64,000 nt of DNA, taken from the NCBI GenBank assembly GCA_021030905.1, contig JAGFMI010000003.1:2356001-2420000 (forward strand). The letters are read 5' to 3'. Below are positions 42,076-52,847 of the stretch, piece after piece (position 1 is the stretch's first letter; each line of letters starts with the position of its first letter). The position numbers were made by a program, and so were the translations under genes. The DNA comes from Pyrenula massariospora. Taxonomy: Eukaryota > Ascomycota > Eurotiomycetes > Pyrenulales > Pyrenulaceae. The notes beneath the pieces are model-generated. The model ran no database searches. It saw nothing but the letters and a program-made list of their open reading frames with translations, and was not told where the DNA came from.

Positions 42076-43748
42076 ATGGACTACCCAATCTGGCTTATTC
42101 TTCTTGTCGTCGGCCAAGGTCTTGCGAGGTGAATACTCCTTTACAAAAATTTTGGTCATCATGTTGACCGGATTCAAGTCCTCAACATAGGTTGTCACGG
42201 CTGACGGCCCGACAAGATGGTGGGCAAGATGTCACCGTCTCGTACCCAGCCCAGAACTTTACAATGCCTCTTGACCATTTCCCCGACAACCCGCGCTACG
42301 AACCACATACAAACGATACTTTCGTAAATCAATACTGGCTCGACACAAGCAACTACCGTGAAGGGGGCCCAGTCATTATACACGCCTTGGGCGAGGATTC
42401 TCCGAGCGGCGATTTTGACTGGCTCCAAACAGGTCTTCCCCATCAATTGGCCGTTGCAACCGGCGGTATTGCACTTCTGTGGGGTCAAAGGTACTATGGA
42501 GGCCACTATTTTGACTTCGAGTACACGACCGAGAATCTACGGTTCCACAGCACGGAGCAAGCCTTGGCCGACATCGCCTATTTTGCCACTCACGTGCAAT
42601 TTCCCGGGTTGGGAGGCAAGAATCTGACTGCACCCAATACACCCTGGATCGTCACTGGAGGCTCATACGCTGGCGCGATCTCTGCTTTTACGCGGATCCA
42701 ATATCCAGACATCTTCTTAGGTGGCATCGCTTCGTCAGGTATTTCCACCGCCTTCCTCGACGGCTGGCAGTACTACGACGTCGTCCGACGCTACGGCCCA
42801 CCCGACTGCATCCAAATGCAGCAGAAACTGATCAACATTGCCGACAACACCCTCCTCCGCGGCAACGCCACCCAGACCGCCCAACTCAAAGCCGCCTTCG
42901 GCGCGCAGGCCCTCACCGCCGACTACGACTTCGCCAACGTCCTCTCCACCCCGCCAGGCGACTGGCAAGGCCACACCTGGGTCCCGGGCCGCGACTACCC
43001 CTTCACGGGGCCCAACACCTTCTGCGCCAACATCACCTCCCCCTCCCTCCTCTTCCCGCACCTCGCCAACCTGACCCCCACCGCCCGCGCCCTCATCGCC
43101 GCCGGCAACTGGGCCAACGAGACCGCCACCCTCCTCACCCCCGTGCTGAACTGGATCGGCAGCATCCAAGCCCGCTACCTCCGCTCCTGCGTCTCCTGCT
43201 GGATCCGCACCACCACCGCCCCCTCCCCCTTCGAGTGGCTCGTCTGCACCGAGTACGGCCAGTTCGCCACCGGCTACACCCCCAACTCCCCGGGCCACCC
43301 CGCCGCCCTGCCAATCGCGTCCCAGCTCTTAACGCTCGAGCACTACCTAAAGCATTGCAGGGACACGTACAACCTGACCTCCGGCCCGGACCTGGAGCTG
43401 TGGAACCAATATGGTGGCTTCAACCTCGCGTTCCCTCGCCTCGCGCTCACCGCGGGGCAGGTCGATATGTACCGGCCGTTTGGGCCGTTGGCGGAGGAGG
43501 TGGGGTTTGGGGTGCCGAATGGGAGGTTAGAGGGGGATGGGACGGGGGATGCGTTGGAGACGGTGATTGAGGGGGGGGTGCATGAGTGGGATTTGTATGG
43601 GGTGGGGGCGGATGAGACGGGGGATGGGGTGCCGCCGGCGGCGGTGGTGGAGGCGCATGAGAGGGAGGTTGGGGCGGTGGTGGGGTGGTTGGAGGAGTGG
43701 AGGGGGGAGAGGGGGGTGGAGAGGGAGTTGAGGAGGAGGGGATTGTGA
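42076..43748 (+). CDS. secreted S28 serine peptidase (prolyl-specific carboxypeptidase type)
   Basis: Exons 42076-42128 and 42191-43748 (536 aa). The intron is 62 nt, from GTGAAT to ACATAG. Exon 1 supplies the signal peptide MDYPIWLILLVVGQGLA; exon 2 begins RLSRLTARQDGG. S28 hallmarks: QYWLDTSNYREGGPV, LLWGQRYYGGHYF, the nucleophile Ser176 in GGSYAGA, a late Asp in TAGQVDMYRPFG and His in EGGVHEWDLYG. It removes residues after proline at acidic pH, outside the cell or in the vacuole. The last ~280 bp are extremely purine-rich on the coding strand, changing codon use sharply. Confidence 0.92.
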
Positions 43749-44604
43749 GTTGAAGTCTGGTTAGAGAAGGTATGATGCTCTTGCAGTACGTTAGAAATGG
43801 CTGTTGTAGGTGAGGGGCGGTTTGACTTTGATAATACGAAGAGCGGTGGCAGGCGCTGAGCGGCGACGTGAAACTGGACGAGACTTTGCTTGGTCTCCCC
43901 AGCTAGCACCACACTCAATTCAGTCCTGTGCCCATTCAATACATTTTTCGGTCCTTCGCCGCAGTGCTGAGATCACCTTTCATAAAATCGAAGGGGGTTT
44001 GTGGAGAGACAACAGTATTTTGCAGCGAGTTGTGCCCAAATACAATAGCCTCACCCAGCACCATTTCGTGGCTTCTGAATATCATCGTTTAAAAGCTGTG
44101 AATACAGGAGATGGTTCTGAAAGGCTCCATTAAATAGCCGCCACTGATTGTTGTTCTGCTGTAGTGGTTCAAGATTCCTTTCGAGGATCTTACATTCTGT
44201 TTGCATCTGAACTGGAAGTTTTTTTTGGGGGGGGGGGGGAGGTCCCTGATCAGCGTTTACGTTATCGAGCTGTTGGCAGGGGCTTCTGGTGCATGGTGTC
44301 GCTGCCTACCGGTAGAAAACTCTGTGCTACGATAGGAGGCAGCGGTCGCGTTCGAGTGAAGCGGCAGAGAAGTATTGAAACGGCTGACGTCCATTGAGGG
44401 AATCGGACATAAGGGTATATCCTAAGGAGTGGTTGCTATTCCGATGTCTTAGGTGCTTACACTTGATCTCCGCTTCGATTGGGTCGGATTCGGCCTCTGG
44501 CTCACAGAGATCTTTGACCGAGTCAAGATTGGCCTCCGCTGAAGGCTGATGGTTATCCTTTACGCAAATCCTCCCAGTAAAATAGTTTTCCCTTCGTGCT
44601 GTTT
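43749..44604. other. intergenic with homopolymer run
   Basis: About 850 bp between convergent genes. Contains the T8G13 run listed separately. No gene supported. Confidence 0.4.
44219..44239 (+). repeat. T8-G13 homopolymer junction
   Basis: Eight T followed by thirteen G. Such runs are mutation- and assembly-prone. Confidence 0.9.
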
Positions 44605-44856
44605 CAGCGAAATAAATTTCCTTGCTGTAGAGCCTCGACTAGATTTCTCAACTTGGCATTTTCCAGCCTGAACTGTTCGTCATCTCCCGGGGATTCTAAC
44701 CCTTGCGTAGCGACTGAAATCTCTCATTCATACGTCGGAAATCCTCGTGCAGTATGTCGCATCCTTTCCGCTTTCTCAAGCAGAGATCGTTTACTGTTTC
44801 AAAGTTTGGTACTTGAACCCCGGATTAGCTGTAAATTGCGGAGCAGTGTTCTATCG

Positions 44857-45708
44857 TCACCTACAAAGGAGTTTGTACCCAGGTAAGATGCCGTCTCGAA
44901 CTATGTCTGGTAATTCATCGGACCACACATGGCCGTCTCGATATGGACGGAGATCTATTATAGTAGCTGTCTGCGGAGTACTGACTGCTAGTCCAATTTC
45001 CTGAGTTGGTTCTTTCTTCAGAGCCGTGGATCTAAGTGCAAGAGTCTCATTTCGATTTCGTAGGTACACCCTAGACCTCATCAAAATATCGTCAAAATCA
45101 AACCTAGGTAGCCTTGACGAGCTGGTTATTCCTGTTGATGGTGGGATCGTGCTGGCTGCATCGTGCAACTGAATTGTAGAAGTTTCCGGATCATACATCG
45201 ACTGCGCCGAATGTTTGGACTCGGAGAAGATAGAACTTTGTTTCGCAAGACTTTCCTTCTGTCGCAGCGCAGTTGGCAAATTCATAATTTGCAGAATGAC
45301 GGAGAGACTGCTGACTTGCTTGTGTATGCAATCTTCTAAGGATTTGAGCGACTCGTGGTTCCAAAGAATATTCACTTTCTCCCAAAAGGTATTTACCGTA
45401 CCTCCTGATGTCTTCACGAGTTCGGCTTCAAGTGCATAAATGGTATCGTTGGCACACTCTAGACTATCTGATAGCTGCTCCCAGACGCTTTCATCGAGCT
45501 TGTTGGAGTCAAGTCCGTCCTCCATCCATTGTTGGATCGCACGCACGGCACATGCGAAGAGTTTGCATTGGCTTGATAACGATCGAAAGGTCAAGGCAGC
45601 CTGCTTGTAGCTCCCTGCCAAGTTGCGGAGCCCAATAGCAAGCTTACCTGATGTCACTGCAAGGCCTGCGCATGTTTCGACAATGGACAGGACACTGATC
45701 GGATCCAT
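44857..45708 (-). CDS. fungal STAND N-terminal-domain protein, 3' end uncertain
   Basis: At least 283 aa from ATG 45708 (MDPISVLSIVETCAGLAVTS). The N-terminus is typical of the fungal STAND/NLR signalling domain (Fungal_N): GLRNLAGSYKQAALTFRSLSSQCKLF, then LECANDTIYALEAEL and HKQVSSLSVILQIMNL. No nucleotide-binding domain or repeats follow. The frame ends at TAG-GTGACG, a possible donor. Further down the minus strand two coding-like pieces appear: CDILHEDFRRMNERFQSLRKG, and a coiled coil with EQFRLENAKLRNLVEALQQG, ending at 44605. They sit in frames that I could not join cleanly. So either more exons exist or the tail is broken. Confidence 0.7.
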   Translation of the reverse strand: MDPISVLSIVETCAGLAVTSGKLAIGLRNLAGSYKQAALTFRSLSSQCKLFACAVRAIQQWMEDGLDSNKLDESVWEQLSDSLECANDTIYALEAELVKTSGGTVNTFWEKVNILWNHESLKSLEDCIHKQVSSLSVILQIMNLPTALRQKESLAKQSSIFSESKHSAQSMYDPETSTIQLHDAASTIPPSTGITSSSRLPRFDFDDILMRSRVYLRNRNETLALRSTALKKEPTQEIGLAVSTPQTATIIDLRPYRDGHVWSDELPDIVRDGILPGYKLLCR

Positions 45709-46163
45709 GCTAGATAGTAGGACTACATCAAAGAACAAAAATAGAAGATGAATGTCAAATGCAAGACCAGTTTGTGAAGGATTTTGTGGTTTATGAGATT
45801 TTCTGAATGCAGGGTCTGATGCGGGCAGAGCTGAGACTGCGAGAGACTGAGATCAGCCTTGCTGCAGAGCAAGTTTGCATTGGTCGTCTTAAGACCAATG
45901 ACAAGGATACAGGTCTACTTTGCAGCTTTACACGCAGTAGTCAGCATTGCGTGTACTACATTCAAAATACCTTCAACCAGACTCACTGGCCGGTACGAGG
46001 ACTTCGCCGAACGGATCGCTGTCGGTGCTAGGTATCAGAAATCAGACGGTATCCACTTATCTTGATAATCAAATGCGCCACAACTTCTGACATTCAGCCT
46101 CGAGCTCCGGAAAGCGTATTGTGAGGTCAAAGCTGAGATCGGTGACTTTGCCGTTCGCTGTCG
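45709..46163. other. divergent intergenic
   Basis: 455 bp between the STAND-domain gene and the small secreted-protein gene; nothing recognised. Confidence 0.4.
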
Positions 46164-46648
46164 ATGTTGCCTTATTTGGCGCTAGTCGCTTTTGTCATTT
46201 TATTCACGACCTCTCTTTTTGTTCCGCGCAATGCAACAAATGCAACAAATGCGACTAGCAACTTCGATGATGCCTCCATTGCCAAAAGTAAGCTCTACGC
46301 CGGCGTTGCCACCGATCAAAATCGTCTCATAGCCGACTCCAATGCGGACATGAACACAGCGGAAAGGCCGTTGATCCAGAGGCGAAGCTGTACGTACATT
46401 AGAGGATACACCTTCGACTTGGCGCGGTGATGTGTCCTAGAATGACCGCAGGCGTGGTTGCGGATGTAAGGAAGGAGATTGCCGCGTTGGGGACCGCTGG
46501 TGCGCTGGGGGAGAACGCAGTCGAGGAAGTAGCGGTTGCGGAGGTGAATATCGTGGGGACGGCATTGGGGGAGTATCTGGCTGAGGGGGGTGGGTACGAT
46601 GAGGCATCCGGATATATAGCAGCCGGATGGTATGTCGTTGCTGCATGA
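46164..46648 (+). CDS. small predicted secreted protein
   Basis: Proposed exons 46164-46389 and 46452-46648 (140 aa). The 62-nt intron has donor GTACGT and acceptor CCGCAG. The N-terminus MLPYLALVAFVILFTTSLF is a signal peptide or anchor, followed by the sequon repeat NATNATNATSN and a polar stretch. Across the join it reads QRRSC-VVADVRKEIAALG, then an Ala/Gly/Val-rich amphipathic region ending GYIAAGWYVVAA. Few cysteines. No family recognised. The join is supported by good splice signals and frame only, so this could be a chance pairing. Confidence 0.45.
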
Positions 46649-47069
46649 TGCGGAGTTTCGGGCGAAGGTAGCGTCTCGGAGGAGTCCAGACGCGTTGCAA
46701 TAGATTGGGGATGGAAGGGAAGGGAGGAGGTTGTTGCATGGCCCGTATGCTGAAGACCTTGAAGACCTTGCTCCTGGGATGGAACTTCAATGTACTTGTA
46801 GGAATGGATAGTAGCAATGACCTTGAAAGACACCAGAAACCAGTCGGTTGATTATGTACAACACGGACGGTGTCCTATTGACTTTAATCTACTGTAGCTA
46901 TATGACAGTGGTAGCCGCTGCTTCCAAAGGTAGAAATGTTAGTTGTTCTGAGAAGATTACAATTGAATCAATATCGATTGCTTATATCGAGACTCGACTG
47001 TATATGTCTATAATATATTCGATTCATGGTTGCTTGACAACCACCATTTGATGACTGGAAAACAATCCA
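46649..47069. other. intergenic, nothing recognised
   Basis: About 420 bp, AT-rich; convergent flanks of the secreted-protein and TIM-like genes. Confidence 0.4.
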
Positions 47070-47963
47070 TCAACTGCCCACCCCTTTCGCCTCCAACCAC
47101 CCTACGACCTCCCCCACCACTCCCCTCAGTCCCTCAATCTCATGCGCAAACCTCCCCAGAAACATCCCATCCACCTTCTCCCCCAACCCTTTCCCCGCCC
47201 ACAACCCGGGCCCCGCACTGCCGCCATACACTACCCTCGTCACCCCCGTCCTCCCCCCCTCCCCCTCCTCCAGCCTCCTCACACACCCCCTAATCCCCTC
47301 CACCACCGCCCCCACATACTCCACCCCCGCCGGCTCCTTCTGCCCAATCGCCCACACCGGCTCATACGCCACAATCACCGGCGCCTCCGCCCTTAGTGCT
47401 CCCAGCACGCTCTCCACCTGCGGCGCAATCTCCCTCACCGCGTTCCCCACCGCCATGCTCATCGGCCCGCCGCCCTCCGGCGGTGGCGCAGAAACCTCCC
47501 CAACACACACCAGCGGCACCATACCCAGCTCGCTCGCGGCGGCGGCTTTGGCCGCGACCTGGGCGTTGGTCTCGCCAAAGGCTTTGCGGCGCTCGGCGTG
47601 GCCGAGCTCGACGACGGAGACGCCCAAGGAGTGGAGGGCGGGCGGGACGATGGAGCCGGTGTGCGCGCCGTAGGAGGGGGACCAGTGGCAGTCCTGGGCG
47701 CCGAGGAGGAGGGGGGGAGGGGAGGGGGAGGTGTGGGCGGCGAGGAGTTCGGAGCAGGGGTGGAGGGTGAGGTAGTCCGGGATGAAGGTGAGGAGGAGGT
47801 GGGGGCGGAGGTTGGGTGGGGGGAGGATGGAGGTGGAGGGATCAAGGATGGCGCGGAGATAGGAGAGGGTGCGGGTAGGGGAGAAGTAGGCTTTGGTGGA
47901 GATCAGGAGGAGGGTGGAGGGGAGAGGTGGGTAGGTTGGAGGCTTGGGCGGGGAGGAGGTCAT
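47070..47963 (-). CDS. triosephosphate-isomerase-like sugar phosphate isomerase
   Basis: Intronless, 297 aa from ATG 47963 (MTSSPPKPPTYPP). TIM-barrel catalytic residues are kept: Lys in LLISTKAYFSPTRTLSYLR, His in VVELGHAERRKAFGET and Glu in VIVAYEPVWAIGQKEPAG; the phosphate loop is RVVYGGSAGPG and GMFLGRFAHE. The divergent N-terminus and the EPVWAIGQKEPAG variant separate it from the glycolytic enzyme. They resemble the TIM-like tetrulose-4-phosphate isomerases (EryH type) of bacterial erythritol pathways. It is divergently paired, 400 bp apart, with an RpiB-like gene, the partner enzyme in those pathways. Substrate inferred. Very GC-rich at the 5' half. Confidence 0.87.
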   Translation of the reverse strand: MTSSPPKPPTYPPLPSTLLLISTKAYFSPTRTLSYLRAILDPSTSILPPPNLRPHLLLTFIPDYLTLHPCSELLAAHTSPSPPPLLLGAQDCHWSPSYGAHTGSIVPPALHSLGVSVVELGHAERRKAFGETNAQVAAKAAAASELGMVPLVCVGEVSAPPPEGGGPMSMAVGNAVREIAPQVESVLGALRAEAPVIVAYEPVWAIGQKEPAGVEYVGAVVEGIRGCVRRLEEGEGGRTGVTRVVYGGSAGPGLWAGKGLGEKVDGMFLGRFAHEIEGLRGVVGEVVGWLEAKGVGS

Positions 47964-48363
47964 GTTCTGTGGTTGAGGGAGAGGACATGGATTATTTGAA
48001 AATATAGGAAATAGCCGCAGAATTCCCAATTATGGGACCCAAGATGTCGGCTCACAAGTTGCAAAAGCTGCCTTTCTGTGCTTAGTAGGATTACTTGTCC
48101 AGTTAGTAGAGAGCGTCTACATCTGAGGAGAATGCGAGGTTTACAACTTTTTTTCTGAGGCTTTCTAGATACTCTCCGCGGCGGAAGATTCTCCGCATCG
48201 GCTCTCCACAAAAGGCAATCCGAAAAAGTTGCCCTCCAAATGACGCAACTTTCAACATAAAATGTCAGGATAGGACGAAGGAAATTTCTGCAAGAAATCA
48301 AGTCTACAAACGTTTCAGAGCTCCAGAGAGACCATCAGGCACCATCTAGAGTACCCTTCAATC
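47964..48363. promoter_or_regulatory. bidirectional promoter of the isomerase pair
   Basis: 400 bp between the divergent start codons of the TIM-like and RpiB-like genes, which suggests shared control. No operator identified. Confidence 0.5.
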
Positions 48364-48944
48364 ATGGCGCAAGCAAACGGCGAGGGCCCATCTCCGCTTC
48401 GCATTGTGGTAGGGAGTGACAATGCTGGCCACACCTTGAAAAGTACTATCAAGAAGGATTTTGAGTCACATCCTCTGGTGTCGAAGGTGATTGATGTGGG
48501 AGTTGTAGAAGCGGATGACCCAACTGCATACCCACACGTGGCGGTAGATGCCGCAAAGAAGATCACAGCAGGCGAGGTGAGACCCACTGCATCACTTACG
48601 CATTGTCGGTCCGCTTGAGAAGACACTAACGATGTGGTGTTAAGGTCGACAGAGCTCTCCTCATCTGCGGAACCGGCCTCGGTGTTGCGATTTCCGCAAA
48701 CAAAGTCCCTGGCATTCGAGCCGTCACAGCCCATGATTCATACTCAGTCGAAAGAGCTATTCTGTCCAATGATGCACAGGTGTTATGTATGGGTCAAAGA
48801 GTCGTTGGTCCGGAGCTGGCGAGGAAGCTTGCCAAAGAATGGCTTGGGTATCGGTTTGATACAAAGAGTGCAAGTGCGGACAAGGTGAAGGATATCACTG
48901 ATTATGAGAAAAAGTTTGGAGGTCAAGCGGAGAAGGGTGCTTAG
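48364..48944 (+). CDS. RpiB/LacAB-family sugar-phosphate isomerase
   Basis: Exons 48364-48576 and 48645-48944 (170 aa). The 68-nt intron has donor GTGAGA and acceptor TTAAG. RpiB motifs: [20 protein letters not shown], the active Cys in [39 protein letters not shown] and [20 protein letters not shown]. Most eukaryotes use RpiA for ribose-5-phosphate, so fungal RpiB proteins probably act on another sugar phosphate. With the neighbouring TIM-like gene the closest model is tetrulose-4-phosphate isomerisation (EryI type); this is inference from context. Confidence 0.92.
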
Positions 48945-49456
48945 AGAGGCGAATAGGATACTTGTATGAGAGCATCCACCGAGCTCTCATCGTGGGAAAT
49001 TGGCATACGGCGTCATAGAGGGTGTAGGCAGCAACTTCGGGGTCTGTGAATTTCTGTTAAATATCTGATCATGATCCATATCTCTTGAAGGCTAGATTTT
49101 AGGGCAAACTGATGGTACTCGCTGTAGCGCAAACGTGGTGTGGAGCTCCGTAAATGTCAATATAAGCTGGTTGTAGAATTTGTTGGCGATTGAGAAGGGT
49201 GCTGGGGTAGGTATTTTCGTGAAATTGTAGACCCGCGCAGCTCATCCGGACTTGATGAGACTGATTGTGTGGAAAAGGAGAATTTCGTACCCGTCTAGAT
49301 ACTCCCCGCGCTCATTCTGTGATGTGGCGTTACTGTTCGATAATGTTGGAGGAGTAGTGTTGAAATAAGTTCCAAATCATTCTATCCGCCTCCACTGGTT
49401 CTTCCGCCCGTGCAGCTCTGTAAGCACCGTGCCCACCTCGGTCGTGGTCCTTCGCC
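48945..49456. other. intergenic, nothing recognised
   Basis: 512 bp holding the promoter of the TPR/U-box gene; no other signal. Confidence 0.4.
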
Positions 49457-50850
49457 ATGGGCAACCACATATCACGACCCGGCACTCCTACAGGAGAAGA
49501 ATGGCAACCTCCTTGGGACGAGGACTTCTCGCCTCCGAATCAAAGACGCAGACGACGACGAAATAGAAACCAAACACAACAGCCCCATTCAACAGATTTC
49601 CCTCGATCAAGTGCACCGTCCCCGCAGCCCTTTCCTGAAGCCCCACCCAAACCTACCTCTCTTCGACCATCCATGGCGCTGAAACAGCTCGGGAACGAAC
49701 ATTTCAAAGCTGGTCGGTACGAAGAGGCGGAACTTTTGTATTCTCAAGCGTGAGTTGTCTGCGTGTCAACGCTTCCATTCTAGCCAGGACTCTTTACATG
49801 CAACCTGTCTAGATGTGAACACTTTCTCGTATTAATTCCACTGCCTATGAAAGATGGCTATGAAGGTCGTCCCTCGAGTATAGAGCCCTGGTTTTTCTGC
49901 GAGATGTTCGAATCTGAACCGATGCCGGTTGCTTCTAAATATTATGCTGCACCGTTTCCTGTTGGATCACCTTCTAGACAGACGTGGAGCTTACACCATC
50001 TGATATAGTATCACACAGGACTCTTCAAAGCCCGAACTATATTCCAACCGGTCGCTGACACGCCTACGTCTGTCTGAAAATGCAGGCTCCGAAAACGATG
50101 CACAGAAAGCTATTGAACTCTACGGTCCTAAGAACGGCTCGGCGATGAAGTCCTACTATCTCCTCGCACAGGCGCAGCTTGCTCTGAACCATCCCATGGA
50201 CGCCTTAGACAATGCCAAAATTGCGTATAAGATGTGCATCGAGCAGAAGGGCAGAGACGTGGAGGCGATGAGCCAATTTATCTTACGAACAAAGCAAGAA
50301 GTCTGGCAACGAGCTGAAACGAAACGGTTAAGAGGCGCAGATGAAACCCTGAAAGAGGTGGAGGAATTGATGGAGGAAAAGATGGACAAAGAACTTGGAA
50401 TTGTACAAGACAGATTTGAAAAGGGGGAAATAGGCACAACGGGCCGTGATGAGGAACAGGAGGCTATCAAGAAAGAGGCACAGGAACGATTACGTACGGT
50501 CAGGCAAGCTTTTGCACAGGGAAAGGAAACGCTCGAGGAAAGAGTAAGGAGGCCGTTATGGTCGATCTGCTATGGCAGATCTCTAGTTTCCTTCAGACAC
50601 ACTGACTTTGCTCTAGGTCATACCCGACTACGTTGTTGATGGCATTACCTTCGAGGTAATGCATGACCCTATCGTAACACCTTCTGGCGTGTCTTACGAT
50701 CGAGCATCGATTCTAAAGCATCTGAGAACGAATCCTTTTGATCCCATTACCCGTGAGCCGTTGACCGACCGTGCACTTCGACCTAATCTTGCGTTGAAGG
50801 AAGTCTGTACAGCTTTCTTGGAGAAAAACGGGTGGGCTGTAGAATATTGA
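49457..50850 (+). CDS. CHIP-type TPR/U-box E3 ubiquitin ligase
   Basis: Exons 49457-49749, 50009-50543 and 50617-50850 (353 aa). Introns are 259 and 73 nt. After a basic, Pro-rich leader (first 72 residues) a TPR region starts ALKQLGNEHFKAGRYEEAEL and continues across intron 1 with LYSQAITQDSSKPELYSNRS. Then come AMKSYYLLAQAQLALNHPMD and a long charged helix. Exon 3 is exactly the U-box (VVDGITFEVMHDPIVTPSGV, YDRASILKHLR, PLTDRALRPN). This is the layout of STUB1/CHIP: TPRs hold Hsp70/Hsp90 tails and the U-box binds E2 enzymes to ubiquitinate misfolded clients. The start could also be ATG 49673. Confidence 0.92.
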
Positions 50851-51396
50851 ATGAGTTGGGACACTTATAAAAGCAGAGGCGTCTGGGTAAGGATTACAAA
50901 GGATACATAGGTGGCACTGTTGGGTAGTTGCATAGCGACGGTGCATGGTGGCATGATTATGCTCCCCGGCGTTAGCAGACATTGTTGGAAACCGTTAGAT
51001 CGTCCACGTTGTTAAGGCTTTACCTCTTGTGCAAGGCGAATTCTTCTTGGGGGAGGACTTTATAGATGCCTGACCATTCCGCGAATAATCGTATAGTCAC
51101 TGTACCGAGGTCTGGTTTCACTCAGTCTGCCCCGTTCAGTACGTAAGTGTCTTTACATGCTTAAGAAGTGAGTTCATAGGCCAACAGCCCCACCACCCCA
51201 CCACCCGAAGATCACGACGTCAGCCGGAGAACTCTGTCAGCCCTTGGAAACTGGAGATTTCCGACAACAAACTAACTGTGCCACCGTCAGCTGCTTATCT
51301 TGACACTCTCCACTGTCGCCAGAATAAGATCTTGAGCATACTGAAATTGATCACTCCTCCAAGCCTCACAACATCACATATACTCACATTTCCAGC
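50851..51396. other. intergenic, nothing recognised
   Basis: 546 bp; promoter and leader of the ACBP gene with C/A-rich runs near 51,340-51,390. Confidence 0.4.
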
Positions 51397-52027
51397 ATGC
51401 CGTCTGCGCAATTCGACAATGCTGTGAAAGGCAGCAAACAGCTTAAGACGAAGCCGACCGACGATGAACTCCTCAACGTATGTGCGTCCTTGGTCTACTG
51501 AAATCGAAGAGAGTCGCTTGCAGGTGCACTGGACAGAATGGCATTGGCTTCTGTCGATCTGCGATTACTGTGGCCGTCCTGATAGATTTGGGCTTTCCGG
51601 TGCTAACGAGTATCTCTTCCGTAGTTGTACGCCCTCTACAAGCAGACCCTTCAAGACCCTCCAATCGAAAAATCAGAGCAGCCGGGAATGTTCGATCTGA
51701 AGGTACGCTAGCACAGCTGCAATGCGCTTCTTGCCTCAAGACACTTGGCCCCGATAAGCCTTAACGACACAGCATCGCATGCGTGGAACAAATCATCGCC
51801 CAAACCCGTATATTTTTACTATTGTTGAAGAGTATTCTTCTTTTTACAGGCAGAATACTGATATAAGGAATTGACAGGGCAAAGCTAAGAGAAAGGCCTG
51901 GCAAAAGATTGTAGATGAAGGCACCACACCGAAGCAGGCAGAGACGAAATACGTTCAACTCGTTGAAAGCTTGAAGGGAAAATATGGCTACGATGCTAGC
52001 AAGGCTCCTGAGACCGTCGGAAAGTAG
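51397..52027 (+). CDS. acyl-CoA-binding protein
   Basis: Exons 51397-51477, 51625-51702 and 51878-52027 (102 aa); all introns phase 0, 147 and 175 nt. Reads MPSAQFDNAVKGSKQLKTKP, DDELLN-LYALYKQTLQDPP, EKSEQPGMFDLK-GKAKRKAW and QKIVDEGTTPKQAETKYVQL. Ligand residues of the four-helix ACBP fold (Y-x-x-Y-K-Q, K-x-K-x-x-A-W) are present. It carries long-chain acyl-CoA in the cytosol and so serves the same pool as the delta-9 desaturase at 28 kb. Yeast ACB1 is the orthologue. No single long frame shows it. Confidence 0.95.
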
Positions 52028-52847
52028 AGTTGTCCGGCTTTGAGGCACACAAGTGCCTGGTCGTTGGGAAAGGGGAATTCCTATAAGCTATTGCAGCCGC
52101 TCCTTGATTGATACACACTATCGGAAGCTGAAGGCGAGCTGCACTCTGGAGAAGAAACTCGATTGCACATACAGACCCGGTAGACTGTAGTAACACAAGA
52201 TAGGGGAATACATAGTTTCTTCGGGTGCTCCGTGGTCGGTAGACGCCGAGCCAGGTAATTCTGTGATACATTAGCGTTTACTTGGGTGCGAGCAATCACA
52301 GACGAGAAGGACCTGCAGAAGTGCATTCGGACCTGCAAAGAGGCTGTGAAGCTTTGATGATCCCAGCTTCCACCTCGAGTCGGTGCAGGGAGTGATGTAG
52401 TATTTATTTCAGGACGCCTTGCCATTCATTTCCCCTAAGCTGTGACTGAGTACGAGTACTCCTGGAAGGTAATCTCGAGACTGCTGGATGACGTGAAACG
52501 TTGGCCAATGGGAAGATTTAGGAATGATGCCATGAACCAAAGAGCGTGACGCCGGGCGCGCAGAGTGGCGCTTTAGGAATATCGCCAAGTTGGCCGGCTG
52601 CAAAGTTAGGGCCCCGGCTGGCTTAGAGACACGCAACGGACCTTCCCCGCCTGTATCACGTACTCCCTTGCGAGACGGTCGATTCTTTGGTTCCTGGGAA
52701 GGCCTCATCTCGCATGGTGTAGAATATGCACATGCGAGCTCGCCTATGAGAAATCGAGTGTCCGTGAGACAACACACCCTCCAGCAGCCATCTTATCAAC
52801 CTATTTCCGAGCTAGGGACGACACGAGACCGAGATTAATCAACACCA
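52028..52847. other. intergenic, nothing recognised
   Basis: 820 bp between convergent genes. Frames up to 122 codons lack any domain or splice support. Confidence 0.45.

Noticed and set aside
42735-43298. 187-codon Gly/Val/Glu-rich minus-strand frame
   Set aside because: Antisense to the S28 peptidase in GC-rich DNA; no domain.
44161-44200. GGTTCAAG sequence resembling a tRNA B box
   Set aside because: No paired T stem, A box or acceptor stem around it.
47396-47999. plus-strand frames rich in Arg/Pro or Gly/Glu
   Set aside because: Antisense to the TIM-like gene; low complexity from GC-rich sequence.
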